Assembly (NCBI GenBank): GCA_041483455.1
Contig: JBGPFS010000005.1
Location: forward strand, 1 to 32,135
DNA from: JBGPFS01 sp041483455
GTDB lineage: Bacteria > Chloroflexota > Limnocylindria > Limnocylindrales > CSP1-4
DNA length: 32,135 bases
Reading direction: 5' to 3'
Shown here: piece after piece, positions 1 through 7,949 of the stretch
Numbering within the stretch: the stretch's first letter is position 1
Layout: every line of letters begins with the position of its first letter
Program-made: the position numbers and the translations under genes
Notes under the pieces: generated by a model
Database searches by the model: none
The model's input: the letters and a program-made list of their open reading frames with translations, nothing else
What the model was told of the DNA's origin: nothing

Positions 1-1217
1 CGATCGCCGGGCTGGGGAACGCCGCCGATCCGGTGGAAGACGAGGCCCCCGACGGTGTCGTACTCAGCCTCGTCCTCGAGCTCGATCTCGAGGTCGAACG
101 TCTCGAGCATCTCGTCGACAGCGACCCGACCGTCGATCCGGTACTCGTCCTCGCCGAGCCGGACGACCATCGGCTCTTCCTCGTCGTACTCGTCCTGGAT
201 CTCGCCGACGATCTCCTCGAGGAGGTCCTCGATCGTGACCAGGCCGGCCGTGCCGCCGTACTCGTCGAGCACGATCGCGATGTGGACCTTCCGCCGCTGG
301 AACTCGTGGAGGAGGTCGTCGATGGTCATCGATTCGGGCACGAAGAGGGGCGCCCGAAGGATCGCCCGCACCGTGGGCCGCGGCCCCGAGGCCGTCTTGA
401 GGTAGGGCAGGAGGTCCTTGGCGTACAGGATCCCCAGGATCTCGTCGATCGAGCCGTCGTAGACCGGGACCCGGCTGTGGCCGGCCTCGACGACGACGTC
501 GATCGCCTCCTCCAGGCTCGCGGTCGCGGCCAGGGCCACGATGTCGATCCGCGGGACGAGGACCTCGTGGAGGCGTCGATCGCCGAGCTCGATGACGGCG
601 TTGATCATCTGCTCCTCCTCGGCCTCGAGGACCCCCTGCTCGCCGCCGCGCTCGATGATCAGCTTGAGCTCCTCGGCCGTGATCCGGGCCTCGTTCGTGA
701 CGTCGGCGCCGAGAGCCCGGGTGATCGCCCTCGTGACGCCGGTCAACAGGCCGACGATCGGCCCGAGCAACCCGGCCAGCACCTCGACCGGCCCGGCGAG
801 GGTGAGGGCGAATCGCTCGGGATTGGCGAGCGCGAGGGTCTTGGGCACGAGCTCGCCGAAGACGATCGTGAACAGCGCGAGGAGGAGCGTGACGATGATC
901 AGCGAGATCCCCGCCGCGCTCTCGTGCAGGGGCTCGATCCGCTCGATGAGCGCGGTCAGGCCCGCGGTCAGGCTGACCGCCGCGTAGGCCGAGGCGAAGA
1001 ACCCCAGGAACGTGAGACCGAGCTGCGAGACCGCCAGGAAGCGCCCCGGGTCGTTGACCAGCCGCCGGACGCGCCGGGCGCCGGGATCGCCGTCCTCCAC
1101 GAGCTGCTCGACCCGGCTCCGCCGGATCGAGACCAGGGCGATCTCGGCCGCCACGAAGAAGCCTTCGAGCAGCGTCAGCAGGAGGATGACCAGCAGCTCG
1201 GGGATCGGCGAGCTCAT
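1..1217 (-). CDS. CNNM/CorC (HlyC)-family CBS-domain membrane protein, C-terminus cut off
   Basis: About 405 residues are visible from an ATG at 1217; the 3' end runs off the window. Residues 1 to about 190 form a DUF21/CNNM membrane domain with hydrophobic segments near 5-30, 60-85 and 100-125. A tandem CBS pair follows (about 215-340), with the family signatures VLVPRIDIVAL and GTAGLVTIEDLLEEIVGEI, and then the start of the CorC_HlyC transporter-associated domain. The family is linked to divalent cation (Mg/Co) transport; the old hemolysin label is historical. It begins 16 bases after the glmU stop with no promoter of its own visible, so it is probably cotranscribed with glmU. The family assignment is secure; the ion and direction of transport cannot be read from sequence. 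Confidence 0.9.
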   Translation of the reverse strand, partial: MSSPIPELLVILLLTLLEGFFVAAEIALVSIRRSRVEQLVEDGDPGARRVRRLVNDPGRFLAVSQLGLTFLGFFASAYAAVSLTAGLTALIERIEPLHESAAGISLIIVTLLLALFTIVFGELVPKTLALANPERFALTLAGPVEVLAGLLGPIVGLLTGVTRAITRALGADVTNEARITAEELKLIIERGGEQGVLEAEEEQMINAVIELGDRRLHEVLVPRIDIVALAATASLEEAIDVVVEAGHSRVPVYDGSIDEILGILYAKDLLPYLKTASGPRPTVRAILRAPLFVPESMTIDDLLHEFQRRKVHIAIVLDEYGGTAGLVTIEDLLEEIVGEIQDEYDEEEPMVVRLGEDEYRIDGRVAVDEMLETFDLEIELEDEAEYDTVGGLVFHRIGGVPQPGD

Positions 1218-1233
1218 CGGGCGCGCACCGCGA

Positions 1234-2619
1234 TCATCGCTCGGGCGTCTCGTCGGCCGGCGGCCGACGTTCGCGGATCCGGGCAGGGACGCCCACGGCC
1301 AGCTTGCCGGCCGGGACGTCCCTCGTCACGACCGCTCCCGCTCCGGTCTGGGCGCCGTCGCCGACGACGATCGGGGCCCGGAGCATCGTGTCGACGCCCA
1401 GGAATACTCCCTCGCCGATCGTGGTCCGGTGCTTGCGCCGGCCGTCGTAGTTGGCGGTGATCGTGCCGGCCCCGACGTTCGTCCGGGCGCCCACGTCGGC
1501 GTCGCCGAGGTAGCTCATGTGGTGCTGCTGGACGCCTGGCCCGAGCCGGCTGTTCTTGACCTCGGCGTAGTTGCCGAGCCGCGCGCCCCGCCCGATCGAG
1601 CTGCCCGGCCGGAGGTGGGCGAACGGTCCGATCCGGACGTCGTCATCGACCTCGGAGCCCTCGAGCACGCTCGCCCAGATCTCGCAGTCGCGACCGATCG
1701 TCGTGTCGACGATCTGGCAGCCGGCCCGGATGACGCTGCCGGCCCCGACCCTGGTCCGGCCCCCGAGGATCACGTTCGGCTCGAGCGTCACGTCCGGCGC
1801 GAGCTCGACCGACGGCTCGATGTAGGCGGTCGAGGGATCGTGCATGGTCACGCCCGCCACGAGGTGCGCCTCGTTGATCCGCGCCTGGAGCGCCAGGGTC
1901 GCCTCGGCAAGCTCGGCCCGGTCGTTGATCCCGGCCAGCGAACCGTCGTCGCCCACCTCGACCGACTCGATCGGCCGGCCGTCGGTCCGGGCGAGTCCGA
2001 CGAGCTCGGTCAGGTACAGCTCGCCCGTCGCCGGCGAGGGCCGGAGGTCTCCGATCCGGCCGCGCAGCCAGGTCAGGTCGCAGGCGTAGATCCCGGCATT
2101 GACCTCGTCGATCTCGAGCTCGTCCTCGGTCGCGTCCTTCGCCTCGACGATCCGCTCGATCTCGCCGTCGTCGTCCCGGACCACCCGCCCGAGCCGGCCC
2201 GGGTCGACCGTCATGACGCTGACCAGGGCCAGGGCCGCCCCGGCCTCGCGTCGCGCCACCAGCAGCGAATCGAGGAGGTCGACGGCGACGAGCGGCACGT
2301 CGCCCGACAGGACCAGGATCTCGGTCGCCTCCGGCGGCACCTCGACCAGGGCCGCCCGGAGCGCGTCGCCGGTCCCCCGCGGCTCGTCCTGGAGGGCGAA
2401 CTCGGCGCGCCCGGCGAAGGTCTCCCGGACCGCAGCCGTCTGCGGGCTGTAGACGACGAGGGGGCGCGACCCGGTCGCCGTCTCGGCGGCGTCGAGGACG
2501 TAGGCGAGCATCGGGCGGCCGAACAGGGCATGGAGGACCTTGGGCGTCCGCGACTTCATCCGGGTGCCGAGGCCGGCGGCCAGGACGATCGCGACGGTCC
2601 GCCGCGGTGGAGCGGTCAT
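1234..2619 (-). CDS. glmU: Bifunctional GlcNAc-1-phosphate uridyltransferase / glucosamine-1-phosphate acetyltransferase
   Basis: 461 residues, the usual full length. It catalyses the last two steps to UDP-GlcNAc in the cytoplasm: acetylation of glucosamine-1-phosphate, then UMP transfer from UTP. The N-terminal nucleotidyltransferase (about 10-235) has the signature LAAGLGTRMKSRTPKVLH at 13-30. The C-terminal left-handed beta helix (about 255-450) shows hexapeptide repeats, the HHMSYLGDA segment with the catalytic His, and the NVGAGTITANYDG segment that binds acetyl-CoA. The ATG at 2619 sits just before the nucleotide-binding strand and behind a good promoter (2630-2659). GlmS and GlmM, the preceding enzymes, are encoded about 12 kb upstream in a separate unit. 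Confidence 0.97.
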   Translation of the reverse strand: MTAPPRRTVAIVLAAGLGTRMKSRTPKVLHALFGRPMLAYVLDAAETATGSRPLVVYSPQTAAVRETFAGRAEFALQDEPRGTGDALRAALVEVPPEATEILVLSGDVPLVAVDLLDSLLVARREAGAALALVSVMTVDPGRLGRVVRDDDGEIERIVEAKDATEDELEIDEVNAGIYACDLTWLRGRIGDLRPSPATGELYLTELVGLARTDGRPIESVEVGDDGSLAGINDRAELAEATLALQARINEAHLVAGVTMHDPSTAYIEPSVELAPDVTLEPNVILGGRTRVGAGSVIRAGCQIVDTTIGRDCEIWASVLEGSEVDDDVRIGPFAHLRPGSSIGRGARLGNYAEVKNSRLGPGVQQHHMSYLGDADVGARTNVGAGTITANYDGRRKHRTTIGEGVFLGVDTMLRAPIVVGDGAQTGAGAVVTRDVPAGKLAVGVPARIRERRPPADETPER

Positions 2620-2629
2620 TCGGTCACCG

Positions 2630-2659
2630 AGGGTAGGGGTGAGTCGGCCGGGGTGTCAA
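2630..2659 (-). promoter_or_regulatory. Predicted sigma-70 promoter for glmU with a near-leaderless start
   Basis: On the minus strand a perfect -35 box TTGACA (2654-2659) is followed after 18 bases by TACCCT (2630-2635). Only 10 bases separate the -10 box from the glmU ATG, so a start site about 7 bases downstream would leave a leader of only a few bases. The element lies wholly in the 48-base gap after ridA. The boxes are seen directly; activity is inferred. Confidence 0.65.
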
Positions 2660-2667
2660 CGGCCACC

Positions 2668-3057
2668 TCAGGCGGGCCGGACGGCGACGAGCTCGATCTC
2701 GAGCCGGACGCCTCGCGGCAGGGCCGCCACCCCGACGGTCGAGCGGGCGGGTGCCGGCTCCGGGAAGAACCGCCCGTAGACGGCGTTCATCGCGGCGAAG
2801 TCGGCGAAGTCGGCCAGGAAGACCGTCGTCTTGACGGCGTCGGCGAACGAGAGCCCGGCCGCCTCGAGGACCGCGCCGAGATTGCGCATGACCCGCTCGG
2901 TCTGGGCAGCGATGTCGCCCTCCACCACCTGGCCCGTCGCAGGGTCGAGGGGGATCTGCCCGGAGCAGAACACGAGTCGGCCGGCCCCGATCGCCTGGCT
3001 GTACGGCCCGATCGCGCCGGGTGCTCCGGTCGTCGAGATCGCCTTCCGATCGCTCAT
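2668..3057 (-). CDS. ridA: RidA family enamine/imine deaminase
   Basis: 129 residues from the ATG at 3057, the normal size of the YjgF/YER057c/UK114 family. RidA hydrolyses reactive enamine/imine intermediates released by PLP enzymes. Visible signatures are IGPYSQAI near the N-terminus, FCSGQIPLDPATG, and the C-terminal LPRGVRLEIELVAV block with the conserved Arg and Glu. The start is set by a four-base ATGA overlap with the ispE stop; a longer in-frame extension to 3231 would lie inside ispE and has no family similarity. It is the last gene of the tsaE-to-ridA unit. Confidence 0.93.
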   Translation of the reverse strand: MSDRKAISTTGAPGAIGPYSQAIGAGRLVFCSGQIPLDPATGQVVEGDIAAQTERVMRNLGAVLEAAGLSFADAVKTTVFLADFADFAAMNAVYGRFFPEPAPARSTVGVAALPRGVRLEIELVAVRPA

Positions 3058-4082
3058 CGCTCGCTCCTCGTGTCGTTCCCGACCGACGGGCCGGGGAGTT
3101 CGCCCGTGATCGACGTCGCGGCCACGAACGGCTCGCCGTCCCCCGGGCCGACCAGCGTGCCCGCGGCGAGCGCGCTCGTCACCGTCCGGGCCGCGGCCTC
3201 CGCGTCCCCGTGCGAAGGATAGAGGACCCACAGGGTCGGCCCCGAGCCGGACTGGCCGATCGGACGGCCGAGCAGTCGGGTCAGCGCCCGCCGGAAGGCG
3301 ACGAGGCCGGGCACCAGGATCGCCGTCGCGCCCAGGAGGTCGTTCGCCGCGGCGAGGATGCCCGCCCGGTCCGCCAGGCGTCGAGAGTCGAGGCCGTCCC
3401 GGAGCTCGGCCGCGAGATGCTCCGACGTCAGGCGGGTCGCGCCGTTCGGCGGGACCCCCGAAGCGGCATGGACCGCGAAGACGTCGGCCGTCGGCACGAC
3501 CAAGCGCGGCGTGACGAGCAGGATGCCGGGCGGGGTCCCGCGGACCGCCGGGAGCGGCGTGACCCGCTCGCCCCGGCCCTCGACGCAGGCCGGGCCGCCC
3601 GCGAGGAAGAACGGAACGTCGGAGCCGAGCCGGGCGGCGGCCTCGGCGCGGACCGCCAGACCCGGATCGCCGGGCGTGCCGGCAGCCAGGCCCCAGGCCT
3701 CGAGCGCCCCATCGAGGGCCGCCGCGGCGTCGCTGCTGCCGCCGGCGAGCCCGGCCGCGACGGGGATCCGCTTCTCCAGGCGGACCGCCAGGGCCGGGGT
3801 CTCGGCAGCCCCTCCGGCCGCGGCACGAGCCTCGGCGATCGCCCGGACCACGAGGTTGTCGCGGTCCGGACCGGCGGCGAAGCCGGTGACGTGGAGGCGG
3901 TCGGCGCGCTCCCCCGGCAGGATCGCCAGGCTGATCCGGTCGGCGAGGGCGAGCGGGACCATCACGGAGTGGAGCAGGTGGTAGCCGTCGGGCCGGCGAC
4001 CGACGACCGCGAGCGTCAGGTTGAGCTTCGCCGGAGCGAGGCGGACGACGGGCCCGAGGGGACCGACGGGAGCGGAGCTCAC
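3054..4082 (-). CDS. ispE: 4-diphosphocytidyl-2-C-methyl-D-erythritol kinase
   Basis: 342 residues from a GTG at 4082 that overlaps the rsmA stop as GTGA. IspE phosphorylates CDP-methylerythritol in the MEP isoprenoid pathway. It is a GHMP kinase: the N-terminal AKLNLTL motif with Lys19, the RPDGYHLLHSVM substrate segment near 30-41, the ATP-binding loop PVAAGLAGGSSDAAAAL at 107-123, and the C-terminal SGSGPTLWVLY block. It is slightly longer than the usual 280-310 residues because of Ala/Gly-rich loops. An upstream ATG at 4154 would lie inside rsmA and adds only low-complexity sequence, so it was not chosen. The rsmA-ispE neighbourhood is common in bacteria. Confidence 0.94.
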   Translation of the reverse strand: MSSAPVGPLGPVVRLAPAKLNLTLAVVGRRPDGYHLLHSVMVPLALADRISLAILPGERADRLHVTGFAAGPDRDNLVVRAIAEARAAAGGAAETPALAVRLEKRIPVAAGLAGGSSDAAAALDGALEAWGLAAGTPGDPGLAVRAEAAARLGSDVPFFLAGGPACVEGRGERVTPLPAVRGTPPGILLVTPRLVVPTADVFAVHAASGVPPNGATRLTSEHLAAELRDGLDSRRLADRAGILAAANDLLGATAILVPGLVAFRRALTRLLGRPIGQSGSGPTLWVLYPSHGDAEAAARTVTSALAAGTLVGPGDGEPFVAATSITGELPGPSVGNDTRSER

Positions 4083-4993
4083 GTGCGGCGCCGACCGCGC
4101 TCGTCCGGCCCGATCGGGCCGAGCTCCTCGAGCTCTTCGAGGAGCCGGAGCCACTCCCCCACCTCGACGGTCTGGGGCCGCCGGTCCGGGTCGATCCCGG
4201 CCCGGGTCAGGGCCGCCGTGACCAGCTCGGCCGGGAGGGGGAGCTGTCGCGCCAGGACGTTGTGGAGCATCTTGCGCCGCTCGCGGAAGCCGGCCTGGAC
4301 GAGCCGCCAGAGCCGTTCCTCGGCGTCGGGCTCGAGCCGGTCGTCCGCCGCGAAGGGCTCGAGGACCAGGACGGCGGACTCGACCTCGGGCGCCGGTTCG
4401 AACGCCGTCCGCGGAACGATCCGGGCGATCCGCGCCGCAGCGTGGTACTGGACGAAGACCGACACGTAGCTGAGCTTCCCGGGCGGCGCCGCGATGCGCT
4501 CGGCGACCTCGCGCTGGACCATCAGCACGAGCCGCTCCGGGCGCGGGGGCAGGCCGAGCAGTCGGTGGAGGATCGGGCTGGTGATGTGGTACGGCAGGTT
4601 CGCCACGACGTCGTAGGGCGGCGGGCAGAGCCGGGTCAACGGCTGGTCGAGCGCGTCGCCCTCGATGAGGACGAGCGAGCCGGGCGCGTCAGGGTCGGCC
4701 GCGCCGGCTTCCAGAGGCTCGACGAACCGTTCCCGGAGCCGGTTCGCCAGGCCCCGGTCGAGCTCGACCGCCGTGACCGCGGCCCCGGCGGCGAGCAGGC
4801 CGCCGGTCAGGATCCCGAGGCCCGGACCGATCTCGAGGACCCGCCGGCCGGGGACCGGCGCCGCCGCGCCGAGGATCGCCTCGAGGACCTCGAGGTCGGC
4901 CAGGAAGTTCTGGCTCAGCGAATGTCGGGCGCGAAGACCCGCCTCGCGCAGGGCCTGCCGGACGTCGGCCGGGTCGAGTCGGGCGGTCGTCAT
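4079..4993 (-). CDS. rsmA: 16S rRNA dimethyladenosine transferase (KsgA)
   Basis: 304 residues from an ATG at 4993 that overlaps the tsaD stop as ATGA. RsmA dimethylates two adjacent adenines in the 3' terminal helix of 16S rRNA during late 30S assembly. It shows the N-terminal SLSQNFL motif (25-31), the SAM-binding VLEIGPGLGILT (52-63), the acidic end of strand 2 (AVELDR, 75-80), and the catalytic NLPYHITSPIL (132-142), followed by a helical C-terminal domain with ERRKMLHNVL. The open frame continues upstream of the chosen start, but only into low-complexity sequence inside tsaD. Confidence 0.95.
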   Translation of the reverse strand: MTTARLDPADVRQALREAGLRARHSLSQNFLADLEVLEAILGAAAPVPGRRVLEIGPGLGILTGGLLAAGAAVTAVELDRGLANRLRERFVEPLEAGAADPDAPGSLVLIEGDALDQPLTRLCPPPYDVVANLPYHITSPILHRLLGLPPRPERLVLMVQREVAERIAAPPGKLSYVSVFVQYHAAARIARIVPRTAFEPAPEVESAVLVLEPFAADDRLEPDAEERLWRLVQAGFRERRKMLHNVLARQLPLPAELVTAALTRAGIDPDRRPQTVEVGEWLRLLEELEELGPIGPDERGRRRT

Positions 4994-6069
4994 CGTTCGG
5001 CCAACGGGAGCGCTGGTCGGGCGTCGAGATCGAGGCCGGACCGCTCGCCCGCGGCCAGGCGGCGAGCCCCCGCGGCCCCGATCATCGCCCCGTTGTCGGT
5101 GCACAGGCCGGGCCGCGGCACGACGAGCGGGACGCCGAGCGCCTCCGCCTCATCGGCCATCCGGGCGGCCAGGACGCCGTTCGCGGCGACCCCCCCGCCG
5201 ACCACGATCGAGCGAGCCCCGACCGTGCGGGCCGCCCGGATCGTCTTCGTCACGAGGACGTCGACGACGCTCTCCTGGAAGCCGTGAGCCAGCTCTGCGA
5301 CGACGGCCTCGGGCAGTCGCGTCGCCGGATCGTCCGCAGGCAGACCGTGGTCGGCCCGGGCCGCCCGGACGATCCGCTGGGCCGCCGTCTTCAGACCGCT
5401 GAAGCTGAAGTCGAACGAGTCGCCCAGCCAGGCCCGCGGGAAGGCCACGTCGCGCCCGGTCGCGCCCTCGGCCGCCCGCATGATCGCGGGTCCACCCGGG
5501 TAGCCGAGCCCAAGGAGCCGCCCCACCTTGTCGAACGCCTCGCCCGCGGCATCGTCGACGGTCTGACCGAGCAGGCGGTACGTGAGGTGGTCGCGCATCT
5601 CCACCAGGAACGTGTGCCCACCCGAGACCACGAGGGCGACGAGCGGGAAGCGCGGCTCCGGGCGGGCCTCCGGATCCTCGCCCGGATCCAGGAGCCAGCC
5701 GGCGTAGACGTGGCCCTCGAGGTGGTTGACCCCGACGAGCGGCTTGCCATGCACGTAGGCGAGCGTCTTGGCGAAGTTGACCCCGACGAGGAGCGAGCCC
5801 GCCAGGCCGGGCCCGCGGGTGACCGCGATCCCGTCGACGTCCGACCAGGCGACACCCGCATCGGCCCAGGCGGCGTCGAGGACCGGCACGATCCAGCGCA
5901 GGTGCGCCCGGGCGGCGACCTCGGGGACGATCCCGCCCGACGCCGCGTGCAGCGCCACCTGGCTCGCGACGACGTTCGAGCGGATCCGTCGGCCGCCCGC
6001 CACGAGCGCGATCCCCGTCTCGTCGCACGACGACTCGATCGCCAGGATGAGCGAGCCCTCGTCGCTCAC
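4990..6069 (-). CDS. tsaD: tRNA N6-adenosine threonylcarbamoyltransferase subunit TsaD
   Basis: 359 residues from a GTG at 6069 that overlaps the rimI stop as GTGA. TsaD transfers the threonylcarbamoyl group to A37 of ANN-decoding tRNAs, working with TsaB and TsaE. ASKHA-fold signatures are ILAIESSCDETG (8-19), the metal-binding HxxxH of VNHLEGHVYAG (His116, His120), VSGGHTFLV, the FDFSFSGLKTA block, and the C-terminal GGGVAANGVLAARM and TDNGAMIG. Length is slightly above the usual 330-345. The tsaE-tsaB-rimI-tsaD arrangement with overlapping stops and starts supports the assignment. Confidence 0.97.
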   Translation of the reverse strand: MSDEGSLILAIESSCDETGIALVAGGRRIRSNVVASQVALHAASGGIVPEVAARAHLRWIVPVLDAAWADAGVAWSDVDGIAVTRGPGLAGSLLVGVNFAKTLAYVHGKPLVGVNHLEGHVYAGWLLDPGEDPEARPEPRFPLVALVVSGGHTFLVEMRDHLTYRLLGQTVDDAAGEAFDKVGRLLGLGYPGGPAIMRAAEGATGRDVAFPRAWLGDSFDFSFSGLKTAAQRIVRAARADHGLPADDPATRLPEAVVAELAHGFQESVVDVLVTKTIRAARTVGARSIVVGGGVAANGVLAARMADEAEALGVPLVVPRPGLCTDNGAMIGAAGARRLAAGERSGLDLDARPALPLAER

Positions 6070-6662
6070 GGCGCCTTCCGCGAGCCCGCGCCGCCGAGCG
6101 CCCTGTCCGCCTCGGCCAGGGCGCGGAGGCGCTCCTCGGCCGTCGGCGGCTCGATCTCCGGGAGCGCCTCGAGGGCGGCCCGCAGGCGGGCGATGCGTGC
6201 GCTCATCTCGGTCGTGCCGAGGGGCAGCGTGGTCATGATCAGGGCATCCTCGTCGTTGTCGGAGTAGTAGCGGGGCCGGATGCCCACCGGCCGGAAACCA
6301 TACTTCTCATAGAGCCGGCGAGCCCCGAGGTTCGAGAGCCGGACTTCGAGCGTCGCCTCGGAGGCCCGCCGCTCCTCGGCCAGGTCGAGCAGCGCCAGGA
6401 GGAGTCGCTCGCCGAGTCGCCGGTGGCGCCAGGCGGGGTGGATCGCGAACGTGGTGACATGGGCCTCGTCGACCATCAGCCAGATGCCGGCGAACCCGAC
6501 GACCTCCGCCCCGGCCCGGACCACCACGTAGTGGGCGAGCCGGTTCGTCTCGAGCTCCGTCCGGTAGGCATTCGGCGGCCAGGGGGTGCTGAAGCTCGCC
6601 CGCTCGATGAGCTGGACGGTCGGCAGGTCGGCCAGGGTCATCGGCGCGATGACCACCCTCAC
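6066..6662 (-). CDS. rimI: GNAT N-acetyltransferase, RimI-type ribosomal protein bS18 alanine acetyltransferase
   Basis: 198 residues from a GTG at 6662. That start makes a GTGA overlap with the tsaB stop, matching the neighbouring junctions; an ATG six codons upstream (6680) is possible but less fitting. The GNAT fold is clear: PMTLADLPTVQLIE at the N-terminus, the VTTFAIHPAWRHRRLGERLL acetyl-CoA segment at about 69-88, and the LEVRLSNLGARRLYEKYGF motif at 105-123, typical of RimI. The last 50 residues (about 149-198) are an Ala/Glu/Arg-rich helical extension absent from the E. coli enzyme of about 148 residues. RimI is expected to acetylate the N-terminal Ala of S18; a different protein substrate cannot be excluded. 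Confidence 0.88.
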   Translation of the reverse strand: MRVVIAPMTLADLPTVQLIERASFSTPWPPNAYRTELETNRLAHYVVVRAGAEVVGFAGIWLMVDEAHVTTFAIHPAWRHRRLGERLLLALLDLAEERRASEATLEVRLSNLGARRLYEKYGFRPVGIRPRYYSDNDEDALIMTTLPLGTTEMSARIARLRAALEALPEIEPPTAEERLRALAEADRALGGAGSRKAP

Positions 6663-7330
6663 CGGGGGTCGCGCGACCATTCCATCTCTCCGGTCTCCTC
6701 CCGCAGGCCGCGCGGGAGGGTGACGTACGCCGGCACGAGCCGGGCGAGGTCGTCCATGTCTCCAGCCGCGAGCCGGGCCGCGCCGAGTGTGAGGAGGGCC
6801 GCGCCCAGCCCCGCCACTGCCGCCGCACCCGCCTCGAGGGCCGCCGTCGGCACCCTGCCCGCCAGGTCGACCGCGACGATCCCCACGGCCGCTCCCAGCT
6901 CCGGCTCCGACCCGTCGGGCAGGATCCGGGTCGTCCCGGCATGGACGAAGACCCGATCCGCGCGCCCGGCCGGCAGGAGAAGCGCCCGGTCGGCCGGCGG
7001 TGAGCCGACCGCGGCGAGGAGCGCGGTCGACGTCGGGATCCCGACGATGGGCCGGCCGAGCCCGTGGGCGAGGCCTTTCGCCGTTGCGAGCCCGACCCGG
7101 AGACCGGTGAAGGCGCCCGGCCCGATCCCCACCACGATCGCGCCGAGCGAAGCGAGGGCGACGTGTTCGGCCGCCAGCAGCGCGTCCAGGCGGGTCAGGA
7201 GCTCCTCGCCGTGCCGGAAGCCTGCCTGCCAGCTCGCCGAGGCGACCAGCCGTCCGTCCGGCTCGCCGAGCGCGATGACGGCCGTGGCGGTGGCGGTGTC
7301 GAGCGCCAGGATCCTCCCGCGGGTCATCAT
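6659..7330 (-). CDS. tsaB: tRNA threonylcarbamoyladenosine biosynthesis protein TsaB
   Basis: 223 residues. TsaB is the non-catalytic ASKHA partner that dimerises with TsaD in t6A synthesis. It has the short N-terminal ILALDTATATAVIAL strand (7-21), the HGEELLTRLDALL segment, and the family hallmark VGIGPGAFTGLRVGLATAKGLA (67-88), but lacks the metal-binding His pair of TsaD, as expected. The ATG at 7330 overlaps the tsaE stop as ATGA. The C-terminal half is Ala-rich and poorly conserved, which is normal for the family. Confidence 0.95.
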   Translation of the reverse strand: MMTRGRILALDTATATAVIALGEPDGRLVASASWQAGFRHGEELLTRLDALLAAEHVALASLGAIVVGIGPGAFTGLRVGLATAKGLAHGLGRPIVGIPTSTALLAAVGSPPADRALLLPAGRADRVFVHAGTTRILPDGSEPELGAAVGIVAVDLAGRVPTAALEAGAAAVAGLGAALLTLGAARLAAGDMDDLARLVPAYVTLPRGLREETGEMEWSRDPR

Positions 7331-7845
7331 CGGGTCGCGTCAGCGGTGGCCGATGGGCGGGCGGCGGCTGCCACGTCCCCCGCCTCGGCCAGGACCCCGA
7401 GGTATCTCCGATGACGCGGCCCGGTGGCCCGGACGGTGAGTCGCCGGGGATCGTCGCCCCTGCCCGCGATCGCCACCTGGAGCCGGTCCGCCGGAGTCGC
7501 CTCGCCGAGTCGGTCGGCCCACTCGATCAGGGTCACCCCCGCCGCCTGGCGCTCGTCGAGGAGGCCACCGCCCACGACATCCGCCGCGTCGGCGAGCCGG
7601 TAGAGGTCGAGGTGGAAGAGCGGCAGGCGCCCGTCGTACTCGGCCATCAGCACGAAGCTCGGCGAGTTGACGGTCGCGCGGATGCCGAGGCCCGCCGCGA
7701 ATCCCTTCGCGAAGACCGTCTTGCCAGCGCCCAGCTCGCCCAGCAGCGTCACGACGTCGCCGGGTCGCGCGACGGCCGCCAGACGGGCCGCCAGCGCACG
7801 GGTCGCATCGGGGTCGTGGGTCGTCACGACGAGCTCGGGGGACAT
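7327..7845 (-). CDS. tsaE: tRNA threonylcarbamoyladenosine biosynthesis ATPase TsaE
   Basis: 172 residues. TsaE is the small P-loop ATPase that drives turnover of the TsaB-TsaD complex. The Walker A motif GELGAGKT is at 36-43, followed by the family motifs VNSPSFVLMAEY (59-70) and FHLDLYRLAD (77-86), and IEWADRLGE downstream. The start at 7845 gives normal N-terminal spacing (35 residues before the P-loop) and lies 6 bases after a TACCCT box. A much longer in-frame extension to 8748 exists but is low-complexity shadow sequence inside the neighbouring gene. It is the first gene of the t6A-to-ridA unit. Confidence 0.95.
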   Translation of the reverse strand: MSPELVVTTHDPDATRALAARLAAVARPGDVVTLLGELGAGKTVFAKGFAAGLGIRATVNSPSFVLMAEYDGRLPLFHLDLYRLADAADVVGGGLLDERQAAGVTLIEWADRLGEATPADRLQVAIAGRGDDPRRLTVRATGPRHRRYLGVLAEAGDVAAAARPSATADATR

Positions 7846-7851
7846 GACCGG

Positions 7852-7857
7852 AGGGTA
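7852..7857 (-). promoter_or_regulatory. Possible -10 box for tsaE in leaderless position
   Basis: TACCCT on the minus strand ends 6 bases before the tsaE ATG. That spacing matches the TANNNT motif known for leaderless transcripts in Deinococcus and Actinobacteria. No convincing -35 box lies 16-18 bases upstream. The assignment rests on the position and on a parallel site before the mutL-like gene. Confidence 0.45.
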
Positions 7858-7909
7858 CCCGAAGGCAGAGGACTCGACCGGGCGGCCGCTCCGCCAGCGC
7901 TCCGCGGCA

Positions 7910-7925
7910 GACCGGCAGCCCGGTC
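7910..7925 (-). terminator. Short GC hairpin after the MutL-partner gene
   Basis: A perfect 6-base stem (GACCGG/CCGGTC) with a 4-base loop lies 25 bases past the stop of the upstream unit and before the tsaE -10 box. There is no T-run, so it is at best a weak or factor-assisted terminator. The rest of the 104-base gap (7846-7949) shows nothing else. Confidence 0.25.
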
Positions 7926-7949
7926 GTGGGACCGCTGACCGCCGGGTGG

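Noticed and set aside
1012..3222. Very long plus-strand open frame (about 736 codons) opposite glmU and ridA
   Set aside because: Its translation is Arg/Asp/Gly/Pro-rich with no family motif, and it lies antisense to clearly conserved glmU and ridA. Long antisense frames are expected at this GC content.
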